This document shows positions 24,443 through 31,048 of a stretch of 64,000 bases of DNA, piece after piece. A program made the translations under genes and the position numbers. Numbering within the stretch: position 1 is the stretch's first letter; each line of letters opens with the position of its first letter. A model generated the notes under the pieces. It saw only the letters and a list, made by a program, of their open reading frames with translations. It did no database searches and was not told the origin of the DNA. Location: the NCBI RefSeq assembly GCF_001922345.1, contig NZ_CP018812.1, positions 2,914,001 through 2,978,000 of the forward strand. The letters are read 5' to 3'. Origin of the DNA: Paraburkholderia sp. SOS3. GTDB lineage: Bacteria; Pseudomonadota; Gammaproteobacteria; Burkholderiales; Burkholderiaceae.

Positions 24443-25696
24443 TTACTCGACGCTCGGCGCGGATCCGCGCGATGCGCGGCGGCCGGCGCGCTCGAACTTC
24501 TGGCGCAGCGTTGATGCGAGCTCGGTGAGCCGCTGTTCGGCGTCCGGATCGGGTACGTCAGCGATCAGTGCGATGGCGGCGTTCAGCTCGTCGCTGCTGT
24601 TCGCTGCGTTCAGGCGCGCGGAGATCTCCGATTCGGGGAGCGGACCTGACTTCGAAGCGGTCTGCGCGGGCGCCGCGCTCTGACCATCCGGGCCGGTCGT
24701 TTCGCCCTGCTCGGTGCCCTGGTGATGGTGTTGAGCCTGCTGATCCATCTGCTCGACATTCGCTGCTGGCGCATCAGCTTGTCGCGATGTCTCGGCTTGC
24801 GCGGCCCGGTCGGCTGCCGGCGACACGCTTGCGCGGCGCAGCGTGTCAATGTCGGCGGCGTAGGTGCCGTCCGGCTGCTTCGTGACATCGATAATGTCGA
24901 GCTCTTCTTCCGACGTGCGTCCCATGCCCATCACGATGTCCGGCGCGTGGATGTTGCCGAAGAAGCTACCGGCGCGGTACTGGAACATCAGGGCGCGCAA
25001 TTCCGTTTGCCACTTGGACCCAGGCTTGCCGTACCACCCTTCCTCGACAGCCATCTTCATCGTGACGGGCGCAGATTCGACGACGGGCATGCCGAGGGAG
25101 CGGTACAGGTCCAGCAGGCGGTTCGGGTACTGACGCAGCATGTCCGGCGTCAAATGCGGCTCGGGAACGCCCTTCGGCAACGCCCACGCGATGCACTCGA
25201 TGTCGTCGACCTCGACCTCGCGCTCAGCGAAGATCGGTCGCCGCGCTTCTTTATCCCAGCCGGTCTTTTCCTTGTATGTCGCCTTGATGCGGCCGCGGTT
25301 GATCGCCTGGAAGCGCAACGGTGTAAAGCGGCCTGACGCATTGATGGCGGCGATCACGAACTTGCCCGACCAGCGCAGCTTGCCTTCGATCGGGTCGGCG
25401 TTTTGCATGACCGCGGTGATCGACATGCGGACTGCCCGCGCGACTTCGATAGCAACCAGGCAATTACCGACCGCCGCCGGGTTCTCGACCCAATGCTCTT
25501 CGTTACCGACCCTCTTCAGGTTGTGCGAGCGAAACTGCGCCGGCACGGCGTCGCTGCTCGCATACGCCTTGGCAATCCGGTTTGCGAGCACGAAGCCGCG
25601 CTCGGTGAACATGTCGACCGCGACGTCAGCAGCGACAACCGCCTGCGGTCCTTGCGCGACGTCAGACAACGCGCGCGCCTGTGTAGGTGCGTTCAT
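24443..25696 (-). CDS. RecT-like single-strand annealing protein
   Basis: 417 residues. The core (CLVAIEVARAVRMSITAVMQN, GKLRWSGKFVIAAINAS, VTMKMAVEEGWYGKPGSKW, ELRALMFQYRAGSFF) matches RecT-family annealing proteins. The C-terminal third is a low-complexity Gln/Pro/Ala linker and a small helical tail. With the PD-(D/E)XK exonuclease one gene away it forms a RecET-type recombination pair. The start overlaps the HNH gene stop by four bases. Confidence 0.85.
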   Translation of the reverse strand: MNAPTQARALSDVAQGPQAVVAADVAVDMFTERGFVLANRIAKAYASSDAVPAQFRSHNLKRVGNEEHWVENPAAVGNCLVAIEVARAVRMSITAVMQNADPIEGKLRWSGKFVIAAINASGRFTPLRFQAINRGRIKATYKEKTGWDKEARRPIFAEREVEVDDIECIAWALPKGVPEPHLTPDMLRQYPNRLLDLYRSLGMPVVESAPVTMKMAVEEGWYGKPGSKWQTELRALMFQYRAGSFFGNIHAPDIVMGMGRTSEEELDIIDVTKQPDGTYAADIDTLRRASVSPAADRAAQAETSRQADAPAANVEQMDQQAQHHHQGTEQGETTGPDGQSAAPAQTASKSGPLPESEISARLNAANSSDELNAAIALIADVPDPDAEQRLTELASTLRQKFERAGRRASRGSAPSVE

Positions 25697-26154
25697 TTGT
25701 TACCCCTTTGTTTGTTTCGGTAATCCGCTTCGACCTGGCTCCAGTACGGATGCCGGCGCATGCGGGCATGCAATTCCATGTGGTACGTATGCGTACAGAT
25801 CACGAGATTCGTGTTGCCGTTGTCGCCACCGTCAAAATTCACGTGATGTACGTCTTCGCTACGCTTGAGTGGGCGACCGAGCGCCTTCTCGGCGATAACG
25901 CGATGCTCCAACTGCTTCGCGCGGTTCCCGCGTTGAACCAGATAGCCATCCTTCCGCTGCCTCGTGCCGCCCTTGAACTGGTGATTAAGCTGGCCAGCGC
26001 CAGCGCCCCGCGGGCGGCGCGGAACACCCATCCGGATCAGGGCGCGCCGCACGTCTTCGTCGTCCAGACCCATCTCGGACGCGATTTGATTCAGGGAGCT
26101 ACCCGCGAGGTAGGCTTCGCGCACCATGTCGTAGTCGAATTCTTTGCGTTTCAT
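25693..26154 (-). CDS. HNH endonuclease
   Basis: 153 residues. The N-terminal helix-turn-helix (REAYLAGSSLNQIASEMGLD) is followed by an HNH core with HRVIAEKALGRPLKRSEDVH, a H-N pair in VHHVNFDGGDNGNTNLVIC and a final HMELHARM. The genes on either side make a recombinase pair, so this may be an inserted homing-type nuclease, though overlaps with the RecT-like gene show it is well integrated in the operon. Start at ATG 26154. Confidence 0.82.
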   Translation of the reverse strand: MKRKEFDYDMVREAYLAGSSLNQIASEMGLDDEDVRRALIRMGVPRRPRGAGAGQLNHQFKGGTRQRKDGYLVQRGNRAKQLEHRVIAEKALGRPLKRSEDVHHVNFDGGDNGNTNLVICTHTYHMELHARMRRHPYWSQVEADYRNKQRGNK

Positions 26155-26159
26155 GGTGG

Positions 26160-26960
26160 TCACTCGTGATAGATGCAGGTGGACCATCTAGAGCAATACG
26201 ACTTGCTACAAAGCGGACTACTTGGGTTGGGCGGGAAAAGACCGGCCTTGAACATGTCGGCGGCCAACTGGATGAGGCCCGGTGTCTCTTCGTTACCGAT
26301 CAGCACGCGGCGCGCGTCGAAGATCGGGCTCACGGCGACCGGCGTCTTGGACGTCGTGCCGAGGCCGATGATCTGCGCGCCCGCCGTGCGCTCGCCGGTC
26401 GTCTGCTCGTACATGAGCTGATAGGTACCGGTCTGTGCCGAGCGCGACTTGATGTTCGCCTCGCCGTTCGTCACGACGCGGGCACCGGTCTTCACGTCAG
26501 GAATGATCGTGCCGTCGACGCCCTTCGCGACGCGCGCGCGGTCCATCGTGCCGGTGAGCGTGATCGTCGTGCCGCCGCCGCAATCGATCTGCAGGGGCTC
26601 GAGCGGCATTTCGACGGCCGTGTATGTGAACTGCGGCGCGACCTCGGTGCAGTACTTCGTGGTCAGCGTCAGGCCGATGCGCTCCGCCTCCGCGAACTTG
26701 ATGTTGTCGTTCGAGAAATCGACGTCGTATTCCGGGTGGTGCAGCGTGTCGACGAACGCGCCTGCAGCATCGTCCGGCGTGATCTCGCTGCCGTTCAGGC
26801 GCGCCGAGTCGAACGCGGCGGTACCGGCGTGCACGCTCGTGCCGAGCAGCGCGCGCAGGCCTGCAGGCTTGCGCTTGCCGAGCAGATGTTCAGCCTCCCA
26901 GGCATAGGCGCAGTCGAAGAATTTGCCGAACGACGAGGCGCGGATGCGAAGATCGCTCAC
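26160..26960 (-). CDS. PD-(D/E)XK exonuclease (RecB/Cas4-like)
   Basis: 266 residues. LLGTSVHAG gives the GxxxH motif, GTMDRAR and IPDVKTGAR give the D-(D/E)xK active site, and QTGTYQLMYEQTTG is the QxxxY motif. A cysteine at FFDCAY and a cysteine-rich C-terminus (LCSKSYCSRWSTCIYHE) could form an iron-sulphur cluster as in Cas4 and AddB. It should resect DNA ends for the RecT-like protein. GTG start overlapping the upstream small gene as GTGA. Confidence 0.87.
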   Translation of the reverse strand: MSDLRIRASSFGKFFDCAYAWEAEHLLGKRKPAGLRALLGTSVHAGTAAFDSARLNGSEITPDDAAGAFVDTLHHPEYDVDFSNDNIKFAEAERIGLTLTTKYCTEVAPQFTYTAVEMPLEPLQIDCGGGTTITLTGTMDRARVAKGVDGTIIPDVKTGARVVTNGEANIKSRSAQTGTYQLMYEQTTGERTAGAQIIGLGTTSKTPVAVSPIFDARRVLIGNEETPGLIQLAADMFKAGLFPPNPSSPLCSKSYCSRWSTCIYHE

Positions 26961-27118
26961 GTTGCGCTCCTCGATGCCATCAGCTGCAGGCGCAGCGCCG
27001 TGTCGTTGTCGCTATCCGCGCCGGCCGCCGCGTAGAGGCATGCCGCGCAAGCAGCAATCATCAGCGCGGCCGCGATGCGCGGATGCTTCGCGTAGAAGCG
27101 GTCGAATGCACGAATCAC
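26957..27118 (-). CDS. Small membrane protein (53 aa)
   Basis: A GTG at 27118, preceded by a G-rich GGGGGTG and overlapping the upstream stop, begins a 53-residue protein with a basic N-terminus and one hydrophobic helix (IAAALMIAACAACLYAAAG). The stop overlaps the exonuclease start by four bases. The chain of overlaps supports it; the function is unknown. Confidence 0.6.
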   Translation of the reverse strand: MIRAFDRFYAKHPRIAAALMIAACAACLYAAAGADSDNDTALRLQLMASRSAT

Positions 27119-27336
27119 CGCACACCCCCGACGTTCGTGTACGTGAACACGCGGGAGATCTCTTCCGGCACGTAGCCGGTCGAGATCGGCGTGCGAGGCG
27201 CAACTCCCTGACGGCTCAGTGCTGCTTTTGCGTCGCGCTGCCGACGCGCCGTGCGGGCGCAAAGCGCTTCGTGCTTGAGCTCGAGTACGCGATCGCGAGT
27301 AATGCCGGTCGGACGTCGACGAAAAATGGTCAGCAT
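27115..27336 (-). CDS. Small hypothetical phage protein
   Basis: 73 residues, very basic at the start (LTIFRRRPTGITRDRVLELK) with KHEALCARTARRQRDAKAA. AGGGGA precedes the ATG at 27336. The stop overlaps the following GTG start. No family recognised. Confidence 0.6.
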   Translation of the reverse strand: MLTIFRRRPTGITRDRVLELKHEALCARTARRQRDAKAALSRQGVAPRTPISTGYVPEEISRVFTYTNVGGVR

Positions 27337-27575
27337 GCTGATCCCCTGTAGAGCAACAAAAACACGATGCAGACAAGCGCGCCGAACAACGAACCGGTGA
27401 GCAATCCGCACTTATGCTCGAGCGCGCGCCACTGGTCTTCGGTAAGCGGTTCTTTCCGAATCGGCTCGCGCTCGATTCCACGCACACGGCGCAACGCGAA
27501 GCCAACGAGCTTGCGACACGTCCACTTGAGCGACGGTGTGCGCGTGATGTTCGCGAGGAAGACCGGGCGTCGCAC
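27330..27575 (-). CDS. Small protein with C-terminal membrane helix
   Basis: 81 residues from a GTG at 27575 that has GAGGAAG upstream. A basic N-terminal part is followed by LTEDQWRALEHKCG and a hydrophobic segment LLTGSLFGALVCIVFLLLY. It is probably a small inner-membrane protein. Longer starts would run into the preceding gene. Confidence 0.6.
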   Translation of the reverse strand: MRRPVFLANITRTPSLKWTCRKLVGFALRRVRGIEREPIRKEPLTEDQWRALEHKCGLLTGSLFGALVCIVFLLLYRGSAC

Positions 27576-27576
27576 G

Positions 27577-27816
27577 TCAAGCTTCCTCGCGCTTTTCAAC
27601 GCACGGGACGCCCAGCTCAGCGCCATCGATGGGGCAGCGATTCACCCAGTCCTCGTGCACCACCGTGCGTCCAAAAGCGTCATCGCGACCGATGCCACCG
27701 TCGACGAAACTGCCGGCCACGTTGCATTCGCACGTTGGGCAGAAGCCGATACGACCGCGACGGATATATCGCGGACGTCTCACTTCATTCGGCATTTCGT
27801 CGTAGAGCACAACCAC
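27577..27816 (-). CDS. Small zinc-ribbon-like protein
   Basis: 79 residues. CPTCECNV and a later CPIDGAELGVPCVE suggest a treble-clef or zinc-ribbon module. GTG start at 27816 with AGGAGT eight bases upstream. It is the first gene to the left of a 530-base poorly coding stretch. The function is unknown. Confidence 0.6.
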   Translation of the reverse strand: MVVLYDEMPNEVRRPRYIRRGRIGFCPTCECNVAGSFVDGGIGRDDAFGRTVVHEDWVNRCPIDGAELGVPCVEKREEA

Positions 27817-28346
27817 AATGGACTCCTAAATTAGGACCGGCCTTCCACCGGTACGGCTTTCGCTCGCAGAGGTCGGATTTCGACATGCATCACGGACTTT
27901 CGCCGCTCTGCCGGAAACTGCACGCCTATTCCGGTCACTCCACGGCGCGGGACACTGTTCCCGCCCGCTTCTCACGGGCTGCGGCTTATAGTTGCTTAAA
28001 GCGGCCGTCGCTTCGTTGAGGCCCTCAAGGGTGGATGCCCAGCGCTCGCATAAGGCAGCGTTGTGACGCCATTCGTGGGGGTCCATCATTAGTGCAGCCG
28101 CGCCCACCGACTGCCGCCAGACACCCACACTTCAGGGCGCCGGTGCTCTCCCGGCTGTCAAGCCTCAATTGCAGGTCGGCTTTCACCTTCTTCACTTCAC
28201 ACTTGGGGCCGGCGGCTGCGCTTATGGTGCAAACCTCGCGAACCGGGGAGTCCCGCAGCCCTCTCCCCGCCCAAACCCTCGCCGTACTGCGCCCCTCTTC
28301 GCACGGGGTATGACGTCGACTCCTTCGGAGTCGAATAACTGAATGA
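27817..28346. other. 530-base stretch with no clear gene downstream of target gene 3
   Basis: All three minus-strand frames contain short peptide-like stretches (for example GCGTPRFARFAP, then KCEVKKVKADLQLRLDSRES in a second frame, then a MMDPHEWRHNAALCERW start in a third) but none has a good ribosome site and full-length support. GC-rich inverted segments are frequent. An 87-codon frame ending at 27826 is possible but weak. It may be a structured or regulatory RNA, or decayed genes. Confidence 0.4.
28316..28334. repeat. Perfect 8-bp hairpin 23 bases downstream of VR3
   Basis: TCGACTCC and GGAGTCGA flank a three-base loop. It lies just beyond the IMH end of VR3 on the minus strand. In Bordetella phage BPP-1, a short DNA hairpin at this position promotes target recognition by the DGR; the same role here is inference. 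It could also end the transcript, but no T-run follows. Confidence 0.6.
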
Positions 28347-28844
28347 CTAAATGAACAATCTGCGGACGGCCACGGCGCGAAGCTTGCTGAGCTCGTCGCC
28401 GTAGAGCTGGCCGCCGTTGCCGAAGAGCTGAAACCAGGCGTAGCCGGCCGTCTCCTGCGTGCTCGACCAGTACCAGTCCTTCTCGAACTTGTGCGGGATC
28501 GTCGCGTAGCAGAGGTTGAGCTCGCGCTGCGCCGGCAGATGGAAATCGGTGTGGCCGTCGGCCGAGTACTCGCTGGCCCACTTCGCCGCGGGATGCTCGG
28601 TCGTCGCAGCGAGCAACGCGCGCGTGTTCGCGGCGCCGTCGTAACGGCTGTCCGCACCCGGCACCTTGCTGCCGTAACCGCCGTACGCGACGTCTTCGAC
28701 ATCGGTCGCTGAAACGATCAGGTGATACGGACGCTGCCCGTCTTCGCCCGGCATGATGCCGGCGTAGATGCCGCCCTGACCGGGCCAGTACTCGCCAATG
28801 GCGGGCGCTGCGATCGCGACAGCGGCTTCGTTCACTGCATTCAT
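28347..28844 (-). CDS. DGR target protein 3 (DUF1566-like, remote target)
   Basis: 165 residues: EYWPGQGGIYAGIMPGEDG, RPYHLIVSATDVEDVAYGGY, FHLPAQRELNLCYATIPHKF, WYWSSTQETAGYAWF and the variable end QLFGNGGQLYGDELSKL before RAVAVRR. It shares the lectin-like module of targets 1 and 2 but has a different N-terminal part, so the genes are only partly related. AAAGG fits the ATG at 28844 better than the one at 28853. It is near the start of the leftward operon, 9.4 kb from the RT. No signal peptide. Confidence 0.88.
   Translation of the reverse strand: MNAVNEAAVAIAAPAIGEYWPGQGGIYAGIMPGEDGQRPYHLIVSATDVEDVAYGGYGSKVPGADSRYDGAANTRALLAATTEHPAAKWASEYSADGHTDFHLPAQRELNLCYATIPHKFEKDWYWSSTQETAGYAWFQLFGNGGQLYGDELSKLRAVAVRRLFI
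28357..28447 (-). repeat. DGR variable repeat VR3 (remote)
   Basis: A 91-base TR copy at the 3' end of target gene 3. There are 15 differences, all at TR adenines; the constant IMH bases are identical to the TR. This shows that the DGR has also written into a site far from its cassette. Confidence 0.95.
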
Positions 28845-28911
28845 GTCGTTCATCCTTTATTCGTTGCTGCGGTTTATCGGGTCCGGCGCCAGCTGGCACC
28901 GGTCAAGCTGC

Positions 28912-29019
28912 TTAATCGAATCGGCGTTCGCCCTTGCTTCCCGCCTTGCAGATCACAAGGGCAAACAGCAGCGCGATACCGAAAGCGGTGAATCCAACTG
29001 CCACGCAAGTTGCAAACAT
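28912..29019 (-). CDS. Tiny single-helix membrane protein (35 aa)
   Basis: 35 codons, mostly one transmembrane helix (FATCVAVGFTAFGIALLFAL) with a short basic tail. The ATG at 29019 comes two bases after the stop of the cysteine-pair gene upstream. Tight spacing supports it; otherwise little can be said. Confidence 0.45.
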   Translation of the reverse strand: MFATCVAVGFTAFGIALLFALVICKAGSKGERRFD

Positions 29020-29021
29020 GA

Positions 29022-29216
29022 TCAGTGCCCCAACGCTTCGTTGCGGACCAGCACGAGACACGGCTGGCAGCAGTACGCAGAAAACCTTTGCCCGAACGCA
29101 CCATAGAACGAGCGCGTCTCGACGCCTTCGACCAACTTCTCGCAGCGCGGGCACAGTTCCATGACCGTCACTTTCATCGGCCGGTTGCGCCACGCTTCCA
29201 GTGACTTCGACTCCAT
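29022..29216 (-). CDS. Small zinc-finger-like protein
   Basis: 64 residues with CPRCEKL and a second pair in YCCQPCLVL, a likely zinc ribbon. GGAGGG lies about eight bases before the ATG at 29216. It comes right after the 43-residue gene. Role unknown; such proteins are frequent in leftward early operons. Confidence 0.6.
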   Translation of the reverse strand: MESKSLEAWRNRPMKVTVMELCPRCEKLVEGVETRSFYGAFGQRFSAYCCQPCLVLVRNEALGH

Positions 29217-29217
29217 G

Positions 29218-29349
29218 TCAGCACCCTCCCCGAACATCCGCGACGCCCGGCGCGATCAGGTTCAGCGCTAGCTCGCGCAGCAAGTGCTCGATCAACGCGC
29301 CGCGCGGCATCGCGCGCAGCTCCAGCAGATCCTTTGCGAAGATGGACAT
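29218..29349 (-). CDS. Very small phage protein (43 aa)
   Basis: 43 codons (SIFAKDLLELRAMPRGALI is the N-terminal half), amphipathic helical. GAGGGTG lies just before its ATG and its stop is one base from the next ATG, consistent with coupled translation. No family recognised. Confidence 0.55.
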   Translation of the reverse strand: MSIFAKDLLELRAMPRGALIEHLLRELALNLIAPGVADVRGGC

Positions 29350-29378
29350 GACACCCTCACTGACGTGGTTGAATCAGT

Positions 29379-29759
29379 TCAGATCGCGACGTTGCGGTAG
29401 TGGGCGAACTGCTCGCCATCGACGTCAGCCATGCCGACGAACTCGGCGCCGGTGATCTGCTGAAGCTTCGCGCACACCGCGGCGTTGTCGATGACGCGCT
29501 TTGCCGTCGCCGCCGCCCGCGCTTCGCGTTGCGCCGTGATGCGCTTGGATTGTTCGCACATCGCGACTGCTTCTTCATCGCTGATCTTGTTCAGACCGTT
29601 GTGCGGAACGAACGCGTACAGCTGCGTGCCGTTCGTGAGGATGTAAGCGCCCGGCAGGCCGTCACCGGTTGCCTCGAGCGAGGCGACGACCGTGAGACTC
29701 AGGAAACCCACGCGGACCTGTTGACCGATTTCCCACGATTGCTTGCTGTGCTTGCCCAT
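29379..29759 (-). CDS. First gene of the leftward early operon, hypothetical
   Basis: 126 residues. IGQQVRVGFLSLTVVASLEA and GAYILTNGTQLYAFVPHNG form a beta-rich N-terminal half; the C-terminal half is an alanine-rich helix (AAATAKRVIDNAAVCAKL). It is the first gene after the strong leftward promoter. Lambda-type phages often place antitermination or recombination genes here, but nothing in this protein identifies it. Confidence 0.65.
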   Translation of the reverse strand: MGKHSKQSWEIGQQVRVGFLSLTVVASLEATGDGLPGAYILTNGTQLYAFVPHNGLNKISDEEAVAMCEQSKRITAQREARAAATAKRVIDNAAVCAKLQQITGAEFVGMADVDGEQFAHYRNVAI

Positions 29760-29800
29760 GTCCCGACTCCCGCGATGCGTTGTGTGCTGCCATGGACTTG

Positions 29801-29841
29801 ATTAAACACCATGTTTATAGCGATGTCAAACACCGTGTTTA
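29801..29841 (-). promoter_or_regulatory. Leftward early promoter with two overlapping operators
   Basis: On the minus strand, TTGACA (29824-29829), a 17-base spacer and TTTAAT (29801-29806) form a near-consensus sigma-70 promoter. Two related 15-base inverted repeats cover it: TAAACACCATGTTTA at 29803-29817 over the -10 and CAAACACCGTGTTTA at 29827-29841 over the -35. The same elements occur beside the cro-like gene, so the CI-like repressor should shut both promoters. This promoter would transcribe the recombination genes and the DGR. Confidence 0.8.
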
Positions 29842-29904
29842 ATTTCTACGTGGAAATTTGTAACAGGTGTTATGCGCATAGCATTCGCGTATGGGAAATG
29901 CCAC

Positions 29905-29927
29905 AAAAAAGCCCGCTCTAGGCGGGC
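29905..29927 (-). terminator. Rho-independent terminator of the repressor gene
   Basis: GCCCGC and GCGGGC form a six-base stem with loop TCTAG, followed on the minus strand by six T. It lies about 28 bases beyond the end of the repressor gene and insulates the lysogenic transcript from the leftward operon. Confidence 0.8.
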
Positions 29928-29954
29928 TTCAGTGGAGATATGCGGCGGGGTACG

Positions 29955-30971
29955 TCAGATCGGGCGCCACATGGACGCACGCGTGTAGGCGACGACGTAG
30001 TGCATTTTTTCGATTTCTTCCTGCGCGATCGCGACGGACGGGTGCGCTTCGTTGATCGAAACAAGGTGGATGCGGCCAGCTCGCTTGTAAAGGAATGTCT
30101 TGACCATCACGCGACCGTCGATCGACTTTACGAGCACATCGTCACCCGGCTCGGGTTCGTGGTTCGGCTCGATGATGACGAATTCGCCGTCACGAATGCG
30201 GGGGCGCATCGAATCGCCCACGCAGCGCAGCGCATAGGCGTCTGGGTCCCGCGAAGGGAAGTCAACATAGCCGTCCCCATGGCCGACCGGATACTCGAGA
30301 TCCGACCAGTGCCCGTTGTCCCCTAGCTGAGCCATTCCTAGTACCGGAATCGGTTTCCAATTTGTGATCGGGATAGGCCGGTATTCATCGGCGTAGCGGA
30401 CAGCTACGCCTGGGTCACCTTTGCCCTTTATTAGCCAAACCGCGTTCACGCCGTACGTTTTCTGAATGGCGACAGCCTGATCAAGCGTCAAAGTCTGGCC
30501 TTCGCCGGCAAGCCATTGAGAAGCGACCTCGAGGCCAACGCCAGAGACGCTTGCCAAAGTCTGCGCAGTGACGTTCTGCTCGGCGAGCACCGCTTTTAGA
30601 CGTTGTGGGGAAGTAAGTTTGGCTGCATCAAGGGTAGTGCTCGCGGCTTTTTCCGATTCCGCAATAACCGGCATGTTTAATACAGTGATTGCCGGATCAT
30701 CTTCGGTGGAAACGTGCTTCGCGCCGGCATCTACCATTTCGCCTTCGCCCGTGCGCAGCCACACGGCGCGGCACCCGATCACGCGCTCCGCTTCCAGCAT
30801 TCCGTCGGAAGACACGCCGCGGCCCATCCAGTTAGTCACTTTTTGCGGCGAGACATGAAGCAGGCGTGCGACCGCCGAAGGGCCCTCGGCGCCCTTCAGG
30901 GTTTTTGCGGCCTCGAGCAGACGCCCGGCGGTTGGATGGATTTCACGGCTGCGAGCATTCATGCGCGGCAT
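29955..30971 (-). CDS. CI/LexA-like phage repressor with two HTH units
   Basis: 338 residues. Two XRE-like units follow each other: one with VARLLHVSPQKVTNWMGRG ending AVWLRTGEGEM, the other with LASVSGVGLEVASQWLAGE ending AVWLIKGKGDP. The C-terminal half is an S24 (LexA-type) domain: the serine in CVGDSMRPRIRDGEF and the lysine in DGRVMVKTFLYK make the self-cleavage dyad. It should hold lysogeny by binding the TAAACA-type operators and be inactivated in the SOS response. ATG at 30971 or 30962; neither has a ribosome site, so the message may be nearly leaderless. Confidence 0.88.
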   Translation of the reverse strand: MPRMNARSREIHPTAGRLLEAAKTLKGAEGPSAVARLLHVSPQKVTNWMGRGVSSDGMLEAERVIGCRAVWLRTGEGEMVDAGAKHVSTEDDPAITVLNMPVIAESEKAASTTLDAAKLTSPQRLKAVLAEQNVTAQTLASVSGVGLEVASQWLAGEGQTLTLDQAVAIQKTYGVNAVWLIKGKGDPGVAVRYADEYRPIPITNWKPIPVLGMAQLGDNGHWSDLEYPVGHGDGYVDFPSRDPDAYALRCVGDSMRPRIRDGEFVIIEPNHEPEPGDDVLVKSIDGRVMVKTFLYKRAGRIHLVSINEAHPSVAIAQEEIEKMHYVVAYTRASMWRPI

Positions 30972-30982
30972 GGTTGCACAAG

Positions 30983-31038
30983 TAAACAAAATGTTGTTAC
31001 ACGCGGTGTTTGCTTTTCTTTTAAACATGGTGTTTAAT
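30983..31038 (+). promoter_or_regulatory. Rightward early promoter and operator triplet
   Basis: Three 15-base operator-like elements stand in a row: TAAACAAAATGTTGT (30983-30997, weak), TACACGCGGTGTTTG (30998-31012) and TAAACATGGTGTTTA (31022-31036). TTGCTT (31010-31015), a 17-base spacer and TTTAAT (31033-31038) form the rightward promoter, built like the leftward one. The +1 would fall about 31045, only a few bases before the cro start. The repressor promoter must lie on the other strand here. Confidence 0.75.
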
Positions 31039-31048
31039 CATGCTCACT

